Of a DNA stretch of 64,000 nt, positions 31,759 to 41,755 are shown piece after piece. The position numbers were made by a program, and so were the translations under genes. Origin of the DNA: Drosophila persimilis (taxonomy: Eukaryota > Arthropoda > Insecta > Diptera > Drosophilidae); assembly GCF_003286085.1 (NCBI RefSeq), contig NW_020825326.1, positions 2,294,001-2,358,000 on the forward strand. Direction: 5' to 3'. A model generated the notes under the pieces. It had not been told where the DNA came from. It made no database searches and saw nothing but the letters and a program-made list of their open reading frames with translations. The stretch's first letter is position 1. Each line of letters starts with the position of its first letter.

Positions 31759-32540
31759 ATGTCGCTTTATTACTGCTCGGAATGCAATTCGGACGTAACT
31801 GCCGCTCAGCTTCGTTGTTTTGAGGCTGTCCGCTGTTCTTCTCTGTGCCGCCGAGCGTTTCATTTGACGTGCATCGATTTGCATGCAGACGCAGTTAAAC
31901 TTTTAACAAATCTGCCTAATTTGTTATGGCAGTGTGATAAAGTGCTGTGTGGTTGCGAATGACTCGCATTCGAAAATGGATGAGCTTAACGACAAGGTTC
32001 TGAAGCTTGAAAACCTTTATCGGGATCTGAAGTCTGATTTTCAAACTCTTTCGATCAATTCTCATGAGCGGGTGAAGCCGATTGCTCCAAAAAAGGATTC
32101 CAATAGGCCAAAGTCGGCGACCGAGGTCTTCGACTTGGGATCAGCTGCTGCTCCCCCACCCGATTTGGAGGGCTTCGTCACAGTCAGAAGGAGGGAGAGG
32201 AAGAATCGGAAGAAGCATGTCAATCGTCTTGTTGGTGTGGCTCCGAGCTGCCAACAGCTAAGTGCGATGCAGAGCAGCAAATACCTGCATATTGGTAAAT
32301 TTTCTACCGCAACGGGGCCAGAGGCGGTGGTGAAATTTGTTGCTGATAAGCTCAAGGTGCCGGAGGCGGAAATTTCTTGTGTGAAATTGGTCAAGCGAGA
32401 TGCTGATTTATCTGCGTTATCAGAGTTATCAGACCGTCGTGCGCTCTTATGTGGAAGACTTTCTTCCACACTCTCTTCAGCATCGTCACAGAGATTGGCT
32501 CTCCCGATGGCCTCCCTGCTCTCGTTTCTGGTGTGCTACT
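31759..32540 (+). pseudogene. CR1-like element 2, ORF1 (zinc finger, coiled coil, C-terminal domain)
   Basis: It begins MSLYYCSECNSDVTAAQLRC with CRRAFHLTCIDLH and WQCDKVLC, a PHD-like finger. A one-base frameshift near 31950 leads into MDELNDKVLKLENLYRDL (short coiled coil), a Pro-rich linker, and SKYLHIGKFSTATGPEAVVK ... ISCVKLVKRDADLS, an RRM-like C-terminal block seen in insect CR1/Jockey ORF1 proteins. It decays after about 32420. Confidence 0.65.
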
Positions 32541-33048
32541 GATTCGGACTCTAAGGCTCTAAGCATGGGCCTCGCTCCTCTGACTCAGTTGGATATGGCT
32601 GAACCTCCTCTGGATCCATCTTCCGTGGCCGCTAACAGGACGGCACCGCCACTTTTTGGGACCGTGACGATGGATGGTGCCAAGTCGATACGAAATTTTT
32701 TCAAAAAGTATAGCGGGCATGCGCACCAAGGCTCAGGCTGTCATCTTGGCTACCTCTACGTGTGACTTCGATATTGTCATTTTGGTTGAAACCTGGCTCA
32801 ATTCAAACTTTTTCGACAACGAATACTTCAATCCTAGCCTTTTCCAGGTGTTTCGTAAGGACAGAGATTGTGCCAAAACAAAGTGCTGCACAGGAGGTGG
32901 GGTCATTGTGGCCGTCAGACGCACACTACGCTGCGATCGGATTTGTCTCCTGGATGGAGACTCTGTTCTGGATCAGATTGGTGTGGCGGTGGCGGGCCAG
33001 TTCGTTAGTATGGTCCGGCGATCCGCAGTCGTCGGCTATGATACCTAG
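32541..33048 (+). pseudogene. CR1-like element 2, ORF2 endonuclease, first part
   Basis: Contains FDIVILVETWLNSNFFDNEY and CTGGGVIVAVRRTLRC (APE endonuclease blocks). The reading is cut at the CCTAG target site where the BEL/Pao element inserted; across the site a SYIP motif typical of this endonuclease rejoins at 39549. Frameshifts are present. Confidence 0.7.
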
Positions 33049-33357
33049 TGTAGCGCCATTTGAATAATAATAATTGTTATTAGGATAGTATTTCATGATG
33101 TCTAGTGTAAGTTAGGCTAGGGCAAAGCGGGAGCGCAATAAAAGCTCGCTCTCTCGCTCTTGGCGAATTCGCCCCGCTTTGCCACCGTAGGTAAGGTAGG
33201 CATAGAAGAAATTGTTTTAATATATGAAAAAAAGGTCGAGAAAAATCCATGAAATCGAACGCACGCACCCTTTTTCTTTCGTTGTATTAAAATACAAAAT
33301 TGCAGTCACCCAAGAAATTTCGGTATTGTTATTTAGAAAAACTATTCTAAAATTTCA
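33049..33357 (+). repeat. 5' LTR of the BEL/Pao element
   Basis: 309 bp; contains CAATAAAAGC (about 33138, possible poly(A) or R-region signal) in a GCTCGCTCTCTCGCTC context. Confidence 0.9.
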
Positions 33358-33375
33358 TGGCGCCCCCGGGTGGAC
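33358..33375 (+). promoter_or_regulatory. Primer binding site of the BEL/Pao element
   Basis: TGGCGCCCCCGGGTGGAC begins immediately after the LTR. TGG start and GC-rich composition fit a tRNA 3' end complement; I cannot name the tRNA. Confidence 0.5.
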
Positions 33376-34436
33376 TTGCAATTTAAACGTACATATTAAT
33401 TCAAGTGGAAGGCAAAAAGTGACAGTGACACAGTGAAGAAAAGATAAATACATACATACATACATGTACATGCATATGTGCGGCAGCTAAATTGCCAAAT
33501 TGACCGCGACGTGTGTGCAAATAATCAAACAAACCAAACTAAAAATCACCGCGTCGGTCGTGCAATACCCTGTCTGCAGCTACATATATGCAAGAGGAGA
33601 GTACAGCACCTGGAATTTCCTATCTTCCCAAGAGGTATTTGTGCAAAAAATTGAAAGCTCGAGTGAAGACGAAAAAATTAAAAAACTCGCAATTATTGTC
33701 TTGTGCTGAAACAATTGCACCTCGCTTTCAATTCTTGGCACATACGTATGACATAGTAGAGCTAGATTTGCATGCTGTAGTTAGAGTTGAGCATATATAT
33801 TAATACATATATACATATGTACATCTAATCCTCTTGGACGCAATAACTAAACATATAACTCATTTTAACTGCAATCGCTGTCACCCCTTTCCCCTTTCTC
33901 GTTTTCGTTGTGTCAAATATATGTATAGTTGGGTCGTTGGCCAAGCACGCATACCAATACGCAGCTGCAGCGGTGAATTTTTTCGTCTCGCTTTCGCTCT
34001 TCACCGTTGCTTATCGTTGTTCTTTTGTTTGGCGCGCTTGATCCAAACCAAACACCAAGTGACGCGCTACCCTGTTTTCGTCGGGTATATTCGTTTGGTG
34101 TCAGTAGGATCCAACTATCAATTAAGACAAAGTCGTGCCTCGCAAATCAATTTAGCGTCGATCGTTGTCGGTGCATACGTATACACAACATCCATTCTTC
34201 AGAACTACAGCGGTGAAATTTTTCGTTTTCGCTTGTCACCAGTGCAGTTCGTTGGTATTCTTGTGTGGTTTTCGTGTACGCGCCAGCCAAGCGACGCTCT
34301 ACCCTAAATTTGTCGGGTATATTGGTTTTTCACCTCGTTTGGGTACAATTACCCATTATTTCATTTAGTGCCTCGGCATTAAATACGGTTATTAAAAACG
34401 ATCTTTCGCCTTCAGTTGCTTGTATTGAGAATCAAT
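33376..34436 (+). other. BEL/Pao leader region
   Basis: About 1 kb without a gene. Internal diverged repeats of CAGCGGTGAA(A)TTTTTCGT, GCGACGC(T)CTACCCT and GTCGGGTATATT occur at about 33970-34110 and 34207-34325, suggesting a duplicated leader segment. Confidence 0.5.
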
Positions 34437-35215
34437 ATGACCTCAAAAGCCAACAATATCGCCCTTGAAGAGCTGAAGAAAAAGCGCAGTTGCCGTGTCA
34501 ACGGCATTCGTTTATTAGCGGACCGTTTAGAAGCGGGGGATATTCCGCTGGTATTGATGGCGAAAAGTTCAACCATTTGCTTTCGTGTCTCTCCGGTGAA
34601 GCGTTGGGAACAGTTAGGGCCTTCCAAGTAACCGAGACCAACTACGAGAGAGCAATGGCTAGCTTAAAACGGGTCTACGAAAATGATTGTCTGATCTTTA
34701 TAAATCACATTGATGCCCTATTTAGTCTTCCCAAAATGACCCAGCAATCAGCATCGTCCTTAAGGAACCTTATCGATACCGCCTCATCCATATATGGTTC
34801 GTTGTTGTCGATAGGCGATGATAAAAAGATCTCGAATGCGATGATTATTCATCTCGTCTTGAGCAGAGTCGATCCGGTGACCAAAGAGAAATGGGAAGAA
34901 CAGCTCGATTATGACAAACTGCCACTTTGGACGGACTGTGAAAAGTTGCTTAATCGCAGACATCAGCATCTTTCGGCCGAAAATTCGGACAAACCAAAGC
35001 AGGAGCAGAAAGCTGTGCCAAACAAGCCGCATAATCGGAGCTCATTCGCGTGTTCCACCGCGAATACCAAAAACCAACAATGCAGCTACTGCAATGCGAA
35101 AGGCCATTTGTTGACAGATTGCAGTCCATTTGGTCGGCTAGCAGTAATGCAAAGGTTCGAATTCGCAAAACTGCATCCTTGTGCATCAATTGTCTGCAGC
35201 CAGGCCACTCTGTAG
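34437..35215 (+). pseudogene. BEL/Pao gag, internally deleted and frameshifted
   Basis: It starts MTSKANNIALEELKKKRSC at 34437, the normal N-terminus of Pao-type gag, but this frame ends at 34631. In the next frame GEKFNHLLSCLSGEALGTV resumes at about 34557, joining N-terminal sequence directly to the late capsid region. Most of the central capsid domain (DUF1759-like) is therefore missing. A first zinc knuckle CSYCNAKGHLLTDC lies at about 35080. A further one-base shift near 35175 moves the second knuckle (CINCLQPGHSVVRC) into the pol frame. Not functional by itself. Confidence 0.8.
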
Positions 35216-38200
35216 TACGATGCAAAGCTAAGAAGTGTCGAGTGTGTGGCTGCTCACACCATACCTTATTGCATAGGTACACAGTGGCGAATAAAAGTCT
35301 AGCGTTACCATCACCCCCAGAGAATTCTTCTCCTCCTCCCAATCAGAATCAACCTTCCACTTCGCATGCTCTCCATGCGACAGCTATGGATAGAGTTATT
35401 CTGGCTACGTCGATCGTAAGCGTCCGAACAAATAATGGTGAACATGTTTTGGCCCGAGCTCTGCTTGACTCGGGGTCTCAAACCAATTTTATAACTGAGG
35501 ACTTAGCACAGCGCTTACAGATCCGTAGGGAGGAGTCGTGTATCAACTTGCTTGGTATTGGTGAATCCAATTCACAAGTCAAGAAAAAGATACACACGGT
35601 GGTGAAGTCGCGAATTACTGGTAGTGAGTTTTCGGTTGATTTCTGGATTCTAAGGTCCATTTCGGGGTATCACCCTGATCAGACACTTAACGTGAGTGAC
35701 TGGAAAATCCCGAAGAACTTACCACTTGCAGACCCATATTTCTTCAAGCCACAGAAGATAGATATGTTGATAGGTGCAGAAACATTTTTCGAACTTCTAT
35801 CTGTTGGTCAGATTCGACAAGGTCCTGACTATCCAACTCTGCAGAAAACGCTTCTCGGCTGGATTGTGTCGGGCAGATACACTCCAAAGGTGACTGCCAC
35901 CCAAGAAGCTAGGAATTGTTTGAGTTGTCGAGAAGAGTCAGTGATCCACATCGACAATACATTACAAAAGTTTTGGTCACTGGAAGAATTGCCGTCTTCT
36001 AAAAAGTCTTTATCTCCTGAACACAAGTTATGTGAAAAGCATTATAGAAGGACTACTCAGGTCGTGCCTTCAGGTCGGTTTGAAGTAAGACTGCCGTTCA
36101 AATCAGATCCCAGTATCTTAGGCAACTCCTTTGAAGTGGCTAAACGGCGGTTTTTATCGCTTGAAAAAAGATTGTCTCGTGACCCTGAGTTGCAGAAAAT
36201 GTACTTGGAGTTCATGGAAGAGTACCTCTCCTTGGGTCACATGTCTACCACAGACAACACAATCCCCAAAACTCCACATTATTTCATTCCACATCAGTGT
36301 GTGTTGAGGCCTCAAAGCACGTCGACCAAGCTCCGCGTCGTTTTCGATGCGTCTTGTAAAACGTCCTCTCAGGTGGCCTTGAACGACATATTGATGGTCG
36401 GTCCTACGATACAGGATGAGCTGTATTCGACATTGCTCCGATTCAGACTACACAGGTACGCCTTGACAGCCGATGTCAAGAAGATGTATCGCCAAGTCTG
36501 GGTCGCTGATGCGGATAGACAATTCCAGCTCATAGTGTGGAGAAGAGACCCGTCTGAGTCCTTGAGAATATACCAGCTCAACACCGTAACATATGGGACT
36601 GGACCAGCCCCATTTTTGGCAATTCGGTGTTTGAAGAGGTTGAGTGAGTCTGCAAAACTCTCATTCCCTAAAGCTGCTGAAGTTATTGACTCCGACTTCT
36701 ATGTCGATGACATGTTGACTGGTGCTGGTTGCGTAGAGGAGTTAAAGACGATTAAGTCTGATGTGGCTGAGGTCTCCGCATCCGAGAGCACAGTTAAACC
36801 GATAACGATCTCGGACTCAGAGTCAACTAAGGCGTTAGGAATATCGTGGCTGCCACACGAAGACGTCTTTAAGTTCCAAATTGACACGTCAGTTATGGGT
36901 CTCCGAGCGACAAAACGGAACATCTTATCGGTGACATCAAAGCTGTTTGACCCCCTTGGCTTGTTAAGTCCTTTAGTAATTAAGGGAAAGATCCTACTGC
37001 AGGAGCTTTGGCTCAACAAGCTAGATTGGGATGAGTCAATTCCAATGAACTTGGAAACAGCATGGAACTTATTAAAAGAATCCTTGGGTCAGTTGGAGAA
37101 GATTACCATACCTCGATTTGTGCATACTGATCCCATGTCACCGATTCAAGTACATGCCTTTGCCGACGCATCCATGAGAGCTTATGGAGCCTGCGTCTAT
37201 ATCCGTAGAAAGACTGCAGAAGGTTTTAAGGTCTCCTTGTTGACTGCAAAGTCGAAAGTAGCGCCACTCAAGACGAAAACGCTCCCAAGGCTTGAGTTAT
37301 GTGCCGCTCACCTTCTAGCAGACCTTTGTCACCGAATCAAATCACTGCTCAAGGTTCCCATTGATAAAATGATATTCTGGTCAGATTCAGAAGTTACTCT
37401 TCATTGGATCAGATCCCACCCTTCGTCGTTGTCAACATTCGTTGCGAACCGAGTAGCGGAGATTCAAGAGTGGTCAAGTGAAGCTACGTGGCGGCATGTG
37501 CCAACAAAACAGAACCCAGCAGACATAGTTTCGAGAGGTTGTGACGTAGAGGAAATCGTGCAGTCGATCTGGTTTGGTGGACCAGAGTTCTTAAAGTTTG
37601 AAAAAGAGAGCTGGCCCAGAAATCCACACTTCGAGCTTTCCGAAGAAGAGATACAGATGGAAAGTCGGAAGAAATCGGTCGGACTGACCGTCGCGGCCAA
37701 GCCAAATTACTTAGTGGATGTAATCGAGGGATACTCGTCACACCTCAAACTGCTAAGAGTGTTCGTTTTCGTGTTCCGCTTCATCCGAAAATGCAAAGAC
37801 AAAAGTCTCAACTTTGGAAAAATTCCGTCATCCGTAGAATACGACGAGGCGTTTCTAAAAATAGTCGAAATAACACAGAAAAATGAGTCTCAAGAAGATA
37901 TTGAAAGGGTTCGTAAAGGCACCAAGTTAGGCCCCAGTCTTCAGCGCTTGAATCCCTTCATCCATGAAGAGGCTGGGACATGGTGCTCTTTTTCGTTGTT
38001 GCGAGTTGGGGGGCGACTAGTTAACGCTCCTATGTCATATAATGCCAAGTTTCCTTTGTTATTGACAAAACGCTCGCAGTTTGTGCAGACATACGTTCGC
38101 TATCTGCATCAAACGAATTTTCATGCCGGCCCACGAGCACTCGTGAGTATCCTTAGACAGCGCATTTGGATAGTGAACGCTCAGGCGGTCTGCAGGGCGA

Positions 38201-39207
38201 CAGTTAGGTCGTGTATTCGTTGCTTTAAATGCAAGCCGCTACTCCAGACCCAAATGATGGGCAACTTACCCGCAGACCGGCTCCGTGCTCTCCGCCCATT
38301 TTCAGTATGTGGCGTTGATTTTTGTGGCCCAGTCTATACGACTCTGAAAATTCGTGGAAGGCCCCCTTATAAGTCCTACATAGCGTTATTTGTCTGTTTT
38401 GCGTCCAAGGCGGTTCATTTAGAAATTGTCTCCGATTTGACGACTTATTCCTTCTTGTTGGCATTCCAAAGGTTCGTCGGTCGTCGAGGATGTCCGCAAC
38501 GCGTGAACTGCGACAACGCGACAAATTTCGTCGGAGCAAGTCGCCACTTCAGCGAACTGCGGAGGAAGATAGAGGCGGAAGCGGACGCGATACGCGAATT
38601 TGCGTCAAGAAGCGGGTGCGAGTTTGCCTTCATACCGCCTCGAGCACCGCACATGGGCGGACTTCTGGAGGCCGGTGTGAAGTCTGCCAAGGGCCTACTC
38701 CTACGGGCAGTCGGAAGCGCTCTCCTCACCGCAGAGGAGCTGGAGACCGTGCTGGTCGGGATCGAGGCGGTACTCAACTCGCGCCCGCTAGGACCCCTAA
38801 GCCCAGACCCAAGCGACGGAGACGCGCTGACTCCCGGGCACCTGCTGACAGGCGGGCAGCTCATCGCACCCCCAGCACCCAGGACCCCGGACCAGGAGGG
38901 TCTGAGCTGCTTAAAGCGATGGCTGCTTGTCTCGTCAGCCAGGCAAATGTTCTGGCAGCGATGGTCCCGGGAGTATGTGCTGGGATTACAAATAAGATGC
39001 AAGTGGCACCAGGAGGAGCCAAACATAAAGGAAGGCGACCTCGTAATCGTCGCCGAGGACAACCTGCCCCCTCAACAGTGGCTCCTCGGAAGGGTGGTCG
39101 GAACCGCCGGGCAGGACGGAAAGGTCAGAGTGGTCGAGCTAAGGACGAGCAGCGGAGCCACGTTCAGGAGGCCGATACACAAATTGGCGCTTCTGCCAAT
39201 GGTTTGA
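35182..39207 (+). CDS. BEL/Pao pol polyprotein (protease, RT, RNase H, integrase), open
   Basis: The frame is open from 35050 but its first codon is GTG, so the true product is expected to be continuous with gag. In order: zinc knuckle CINCLQPGH (35182), aspartic protease LLDSGSQTNFI (35467), Pao-type RT with YVDDMLTGAG (about 36700), RNase H with HAFADASMRAYGACVYI (about 37150), integrase zinc region (about 38107-38240), and the integrase core with all three acidic residues (GVDFCGP about 38312, CDNATNF about 38509, LLEAGVKS about 38665). A DUF5641-type tail with GDLVIVAEDNLPPQQW ends at the TGA (39205-39207). Domain order and length (about 1,340 aa) match BEL/Pao pol. No internal stop. From about 38480 onward the codons become markedly GC-rich. 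Confidence 0.88.
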   Translation, partial: CINCLQPGHSVVRCKAKKCRVCGCSHHTLLHRYTVANKSLALPSPPENSSPPPNQNQPSTSHALHATAMDRVILATSIVSVRTNNGEHVLARALLDSGSQTNFITEDLAQRLQIRREESCINLLGIGESNSQVKKKIHTVVKSRITGSEFSVDFWILRSISGYHPDQTLNVSDWKIPKNLPLADPYFFKPQKIDMLIGAETFFELLSVGQIRQGPDYPTLQKTLLGWIVSGRYTPKVTATQEARNCLSCREESVIHIDNTLQKFWSLEELPSSKKSLSPEHKLCEKHYRRTTQVVPSGRFEVRLPFKSDPSILGNSFEVAKRRFLSLEKRLSRDPELQKMYLEFMEEYLSLGHMSTTDNTIPKTPHYFIPHQCVLRPQSTSTKLRVVFDASCKTSSQVALNDILMVGPTIQDELYSTLLRFRLHRYALTADVKKMYRQVWVADADRQFQLIVWRRDPSESLRIYQLNTVTYGTGPAPFLAIRCLKRLSESAKLSFPKAAEVIDSDFYVDDMLTGAGCVEELKTIKSDVAEVSASESTVKPITISDSESTKALGISWLPHEDVFKFQIDTSVMGLRATKRNILSVTSKLFDPLGLLSPLVIKGKILLQELWLNKLDWDESIPMNLETAWNLLKESLGQLEKITIPRFVHTDPMSPIQVHAFADASMRAYGACVYIRRKTAEGFKVSLLTAKSKVAPLKTKTLPRLELCAAHLLADLCHRIKSLLKVPIDKMIFWSDSEVTLHWIRSHPSSLSTFVANRVAEIQEWSSEATWRHVPTKQNPADIVSRGCDVEEIVQSIWFGGPEFLKFEKESWPRNPHFELSEEEIQMESRKKSVGLTVAAKPNYLVDVIEGYSSHLKLLRVFVFVFRFIRKCKDKSLNFGKIPSSVEYDEAFLKIVEITQKNESQEDIERVRKGTKLGPSLQRLNPFIHEEAGTWCSFSLLRVGGRLVNAPMSYNAKFPLLLTKRSQFVQTYVRYLHQTNFHAGPRALVSILRQRIWIVNAQAVCRATVRSCIRCFKCKPLLQTQMMGNLPADRLRALRPFSVCGVDFCGPVYTTLKIRGRPPYKSYIALFVCFASKAVHLEIVSDLTTYSFLLAFQRFVGRRGCPQRVNCDNATNFVGASRHFSELRRKIEAEADAIREFASRSGCEFAFIPPRAPHMGGLLEAGVKSAKGLLLRAVGSALLTAEELETVLVGIEAVLNSRPLGPLSPDPSDGDALTPGHLLTGGQLIAPPAPRTPDQEGLSCLKRWLLVSSARQMFWQRWSREYVLGLQIRCKWHQEEPNIKEGDLVIVAEDNLPPQQWLLGRVVGTAGQDGKVRVVELRTSSGATFRRPIHKLALLPMV

Positions 39208-39234
39208 AGCCTTCCAGGCCTTCAACGGGGCCGG

Positions 39235-39543
39235 TGTAGCGCCATTTGAATAATAATAATTGTTATTAGGATAGTATTTCATGAAGTCTAGTGTAAGTTA
39301 GGCTAGGGCAAAGCGGGAGCGCAATAAAAGCTCGCTCTCTCGCTCTTGGCGAATTCGCCCCGCTTTGCCACCGTAGGTAAGGTAGGCATAGAAGAAATTG
39401 TTTTAATATATGAAAAAAAGCTCGAGAAAAATCCATGAAATCGAACGCACGCACCCCTTTTCTTTCGTTGTATTAAAATAAAAAATTGCAGTCACCCAAG
39501 AAATTTCGGTATTGTTATTTAGAAAAACTATTCTAAAATTTCA
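39235..39543 (+). repeat. 3' LTR of the BEL/Pao element
   Basis: 309 bp, near-identical to 33049-33357; followed by the CCTAG duplication. Confidence 0.9.
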
Positions 39544-39548
39544 CCTAG

Positions 39549-41750
39549 TAATGTACATTTGCCGAACGAGACTGCCTAGACTGTTTTAGTATGGGCCTAT
39601 CCCAAGTAAATAATGTTTTTAATGGGCTAAATAAGATTCTACTTATACTTCATTTTTGTTAGTTCGGATATAGATTTCCATGTTACATGTTGCGAACTCC
39701 CCATCGAATGAATGGGACATGCATCATATGCCGTTGGAATTCTTAGTCAATTTCCATTTTTATTCGCCCTGGGCGGAACAATATTATGAATGCTTCTTTT
39801 CTACTGTAAGCCTGAATGCTATTCGGGATAGTATCTTAAATGTTAATTGGGCTTCTGTTCTCTCGCATCCTAGTGTAGACACGTCCTATAATGTTTTCCT
39901 GCATACGGTCCGCCGTATTATTGGTAACAATGCTTCCAAAAGGGTGCATGGCTCCTATAGACTACCGTGGTATACGAAGGGTCTTATGAAATATAAAAAT
40001 CTTCGTAATAAGTACTTTAAGCGATTTGGTAAGACCCGGGACCCTGTGGATTGGGCGAGGTATGTGCAACATAAGAGGGAGTTTGCTTTTTTAAGCAAAT
40101 TTTTGTATAACCAATATATTGCCGACGTTGAGAGGGAACTTAAAGTCAATCCCAGGTCGTTATGAACCTGGGTAGCTCGAGCGCTAATACGGATAATGGT
40201 ATAGCAAACCTTTTTGCTTCTTTCTTTAGCTCAAATTTTGAGCCATACGCAGTTTCGATGTCGTAAACTCTATTCCCTCGGTGGTCAATATTGGCACACT
40301 TGATGTATCGGAAGAGGACATTTTGGAGGCAATTGATGAGTTCGATAATTCTAATAAACCCGACTGTGATGGCATTTCTACCTTCCTGCTTCGCAACTGT
40401 GTTATAGCGTTCTGTGAACCTCCCAAAATTCTATTCACAAATTCGCTGCTATGTCTGTTTATTGGCAAGTGGAAAGCTGCCACGATTACGCCAATTTTTA
40501 AGAAAGGTACCAAAAATCTCATTTCCAATTATAGACCAATTGCCAAACTCAGCAATGTTTCAAAACCTCTAGAGCGAATCATTGCCAGAAAAATCACCTT
40601 CCTCATCAAATCGTAGATTAGCCCAAATCAGCATGGTTTTATGCCGGGTAGATCAACAACTACTAATCTCATCGCTTTCAGTAATTTCTGCACCTGTGTC
40701 TTTGAAATGTACTCTCAAGTAGATGTTGTGTATACTGACTTTGCTAAAGCCTTTGACAAAGTCTCCCACTGTGCTTTAATAGCCAAGCTGCATCGGTTAG
40801 GGATTCATTCCTGCCTGCTCAGTTGGTTTAGGTCGTATCTTGAGCGGCGAGAGTATGTCGTATTGGTAAATGGAAAGCCTTCGGACATATTCTTGGCTAC
40901 TTCCGGCCTTCCACAGGGAAGTGCACTTGGTCCACTTCTGTTCTTAATTTTTATCAACGACACATGTCTCAGCATTCAAGCTTCTGAGCATCTGCTTTAT
41001 GCTGATGATCATAAAATCTTCCGATCTGACAAAACCTTAGGCGACAGTATCCTTCTTCAGCGGGACCTGGATAGAGTTGCTCGTTGGTGCAGACTTAATT
41101 CGCTCCCACTCAACATTAGTAAATGTTACTTTGTTTCTTTTAGCAAGCATGTCTTCAATGTGCTGGCCTCATATTCAATAGATGGCCATCCTCTCTTAAA
41201 GCAGGCGGAGATACTCCACCTCGGGGTCTTATTTGACTCTAGATTTCTTTTTGCAGGGCATCTGAATTTAATATTGCCAAAAGCCTATGCAATGTTCGGA
41301 TTTGTTAAGTGCAATTCATCCCAATTCAGGGACCCATATACGAGGCTAAGTCTGTACGCATTCCTTGTGCGCTCCCGACTCGAGTACGCTTCCACGGTCT
41401 GGAATCCCACCGGGGTCGTTCAAATTTCGCGCATCGAGGGACTGCAAAGAAAGTTTCTGAAATTTGCACTCCAGCCTCTGCCATTTTCCATTCCGATGCC
41501 GTCCTATGAGTGCAGAAGTTGCCTCGTGCATCGCTCCTATCTCGAGGATCGAAGGACCATTGCGGCTCAGATCTTTATTTATGACCTTTTAGGGGGCAAC
41601 ATCGATTGCCCTGACCTGCTTAGTAGGATTAGCCTCACTACGCACGCCAGGAGCCTCAGGTCCCATGCACCCTTTGCAGTTGATCTCCACCGGACCAATT
41701 ATGGCTTTAATGGGCCATCGAGCCATGGATTTCTTCCTGTTCCATGATTA
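39549..41750 (+). pseudogene. CR1-like element 2, ORF2 second part (endonuclease end and RT)
   Basis: Frameshifted endonuclease remnant to about 39680, then a linker with SYRLPWYTKGLMKYKNLRNK (about 39950). RT begins about 40281: EEDILEAIDEFDNSNKPDCD, TPIFKKGTKNLISNYRPIA. A single in-frame TAG occurs at 40614-40616, after which HGFMPGRSTTTNL, YTDFAKAFDKVSHCALIAKL, LPQGSALGPLLFLIFIND and LLYADDHKIF (about 41003) keep the RT palm intact. The C-terminal PMPSYECRSCLVHRSYLEDR ends near 41747. The RT is better preserved than in element 1. The 3' end abuts a DINE-1 copy. Confidence 0.8.
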
Positions 41751-41755
41751 ATTTG

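Larger units (their letters stand above)
33049..39543 (+). mobile_element. BEL/Pao LTR retrotransposon, 6.5 kb, young
   Basis: LTRs at 33049-33357 and 39235-39543 are both 309 bp and differ at about four positions by eye (near 33094, 33235, 33269 and 33293). They start TGTAGCGCC and end AATTTCA. CCTAG is duplicated at 33044-33048 and 39544-39548. A TGGCGCCCCC primer site follows the 5' LTR. Pol is open across 1,300+ codons, but gag is internally deleted and frameshifted. The element sits within CR1-like element 2. Confidence 0.92.

Noticed and set aside
38445..39062. 205-aa minus-strand ORF inside BEL/Pao pol
   Set aside because: It is antisense to the conserved integrase domain and exists because the codons there are GC-rich; no domain.
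38490..39239. 249-aa plus-strand ORF, Arg/Pro-rich, overlapping pol
   Set aside because: Shadow frame of the GC-rich integrase tail; low-complexity composition and no start context.
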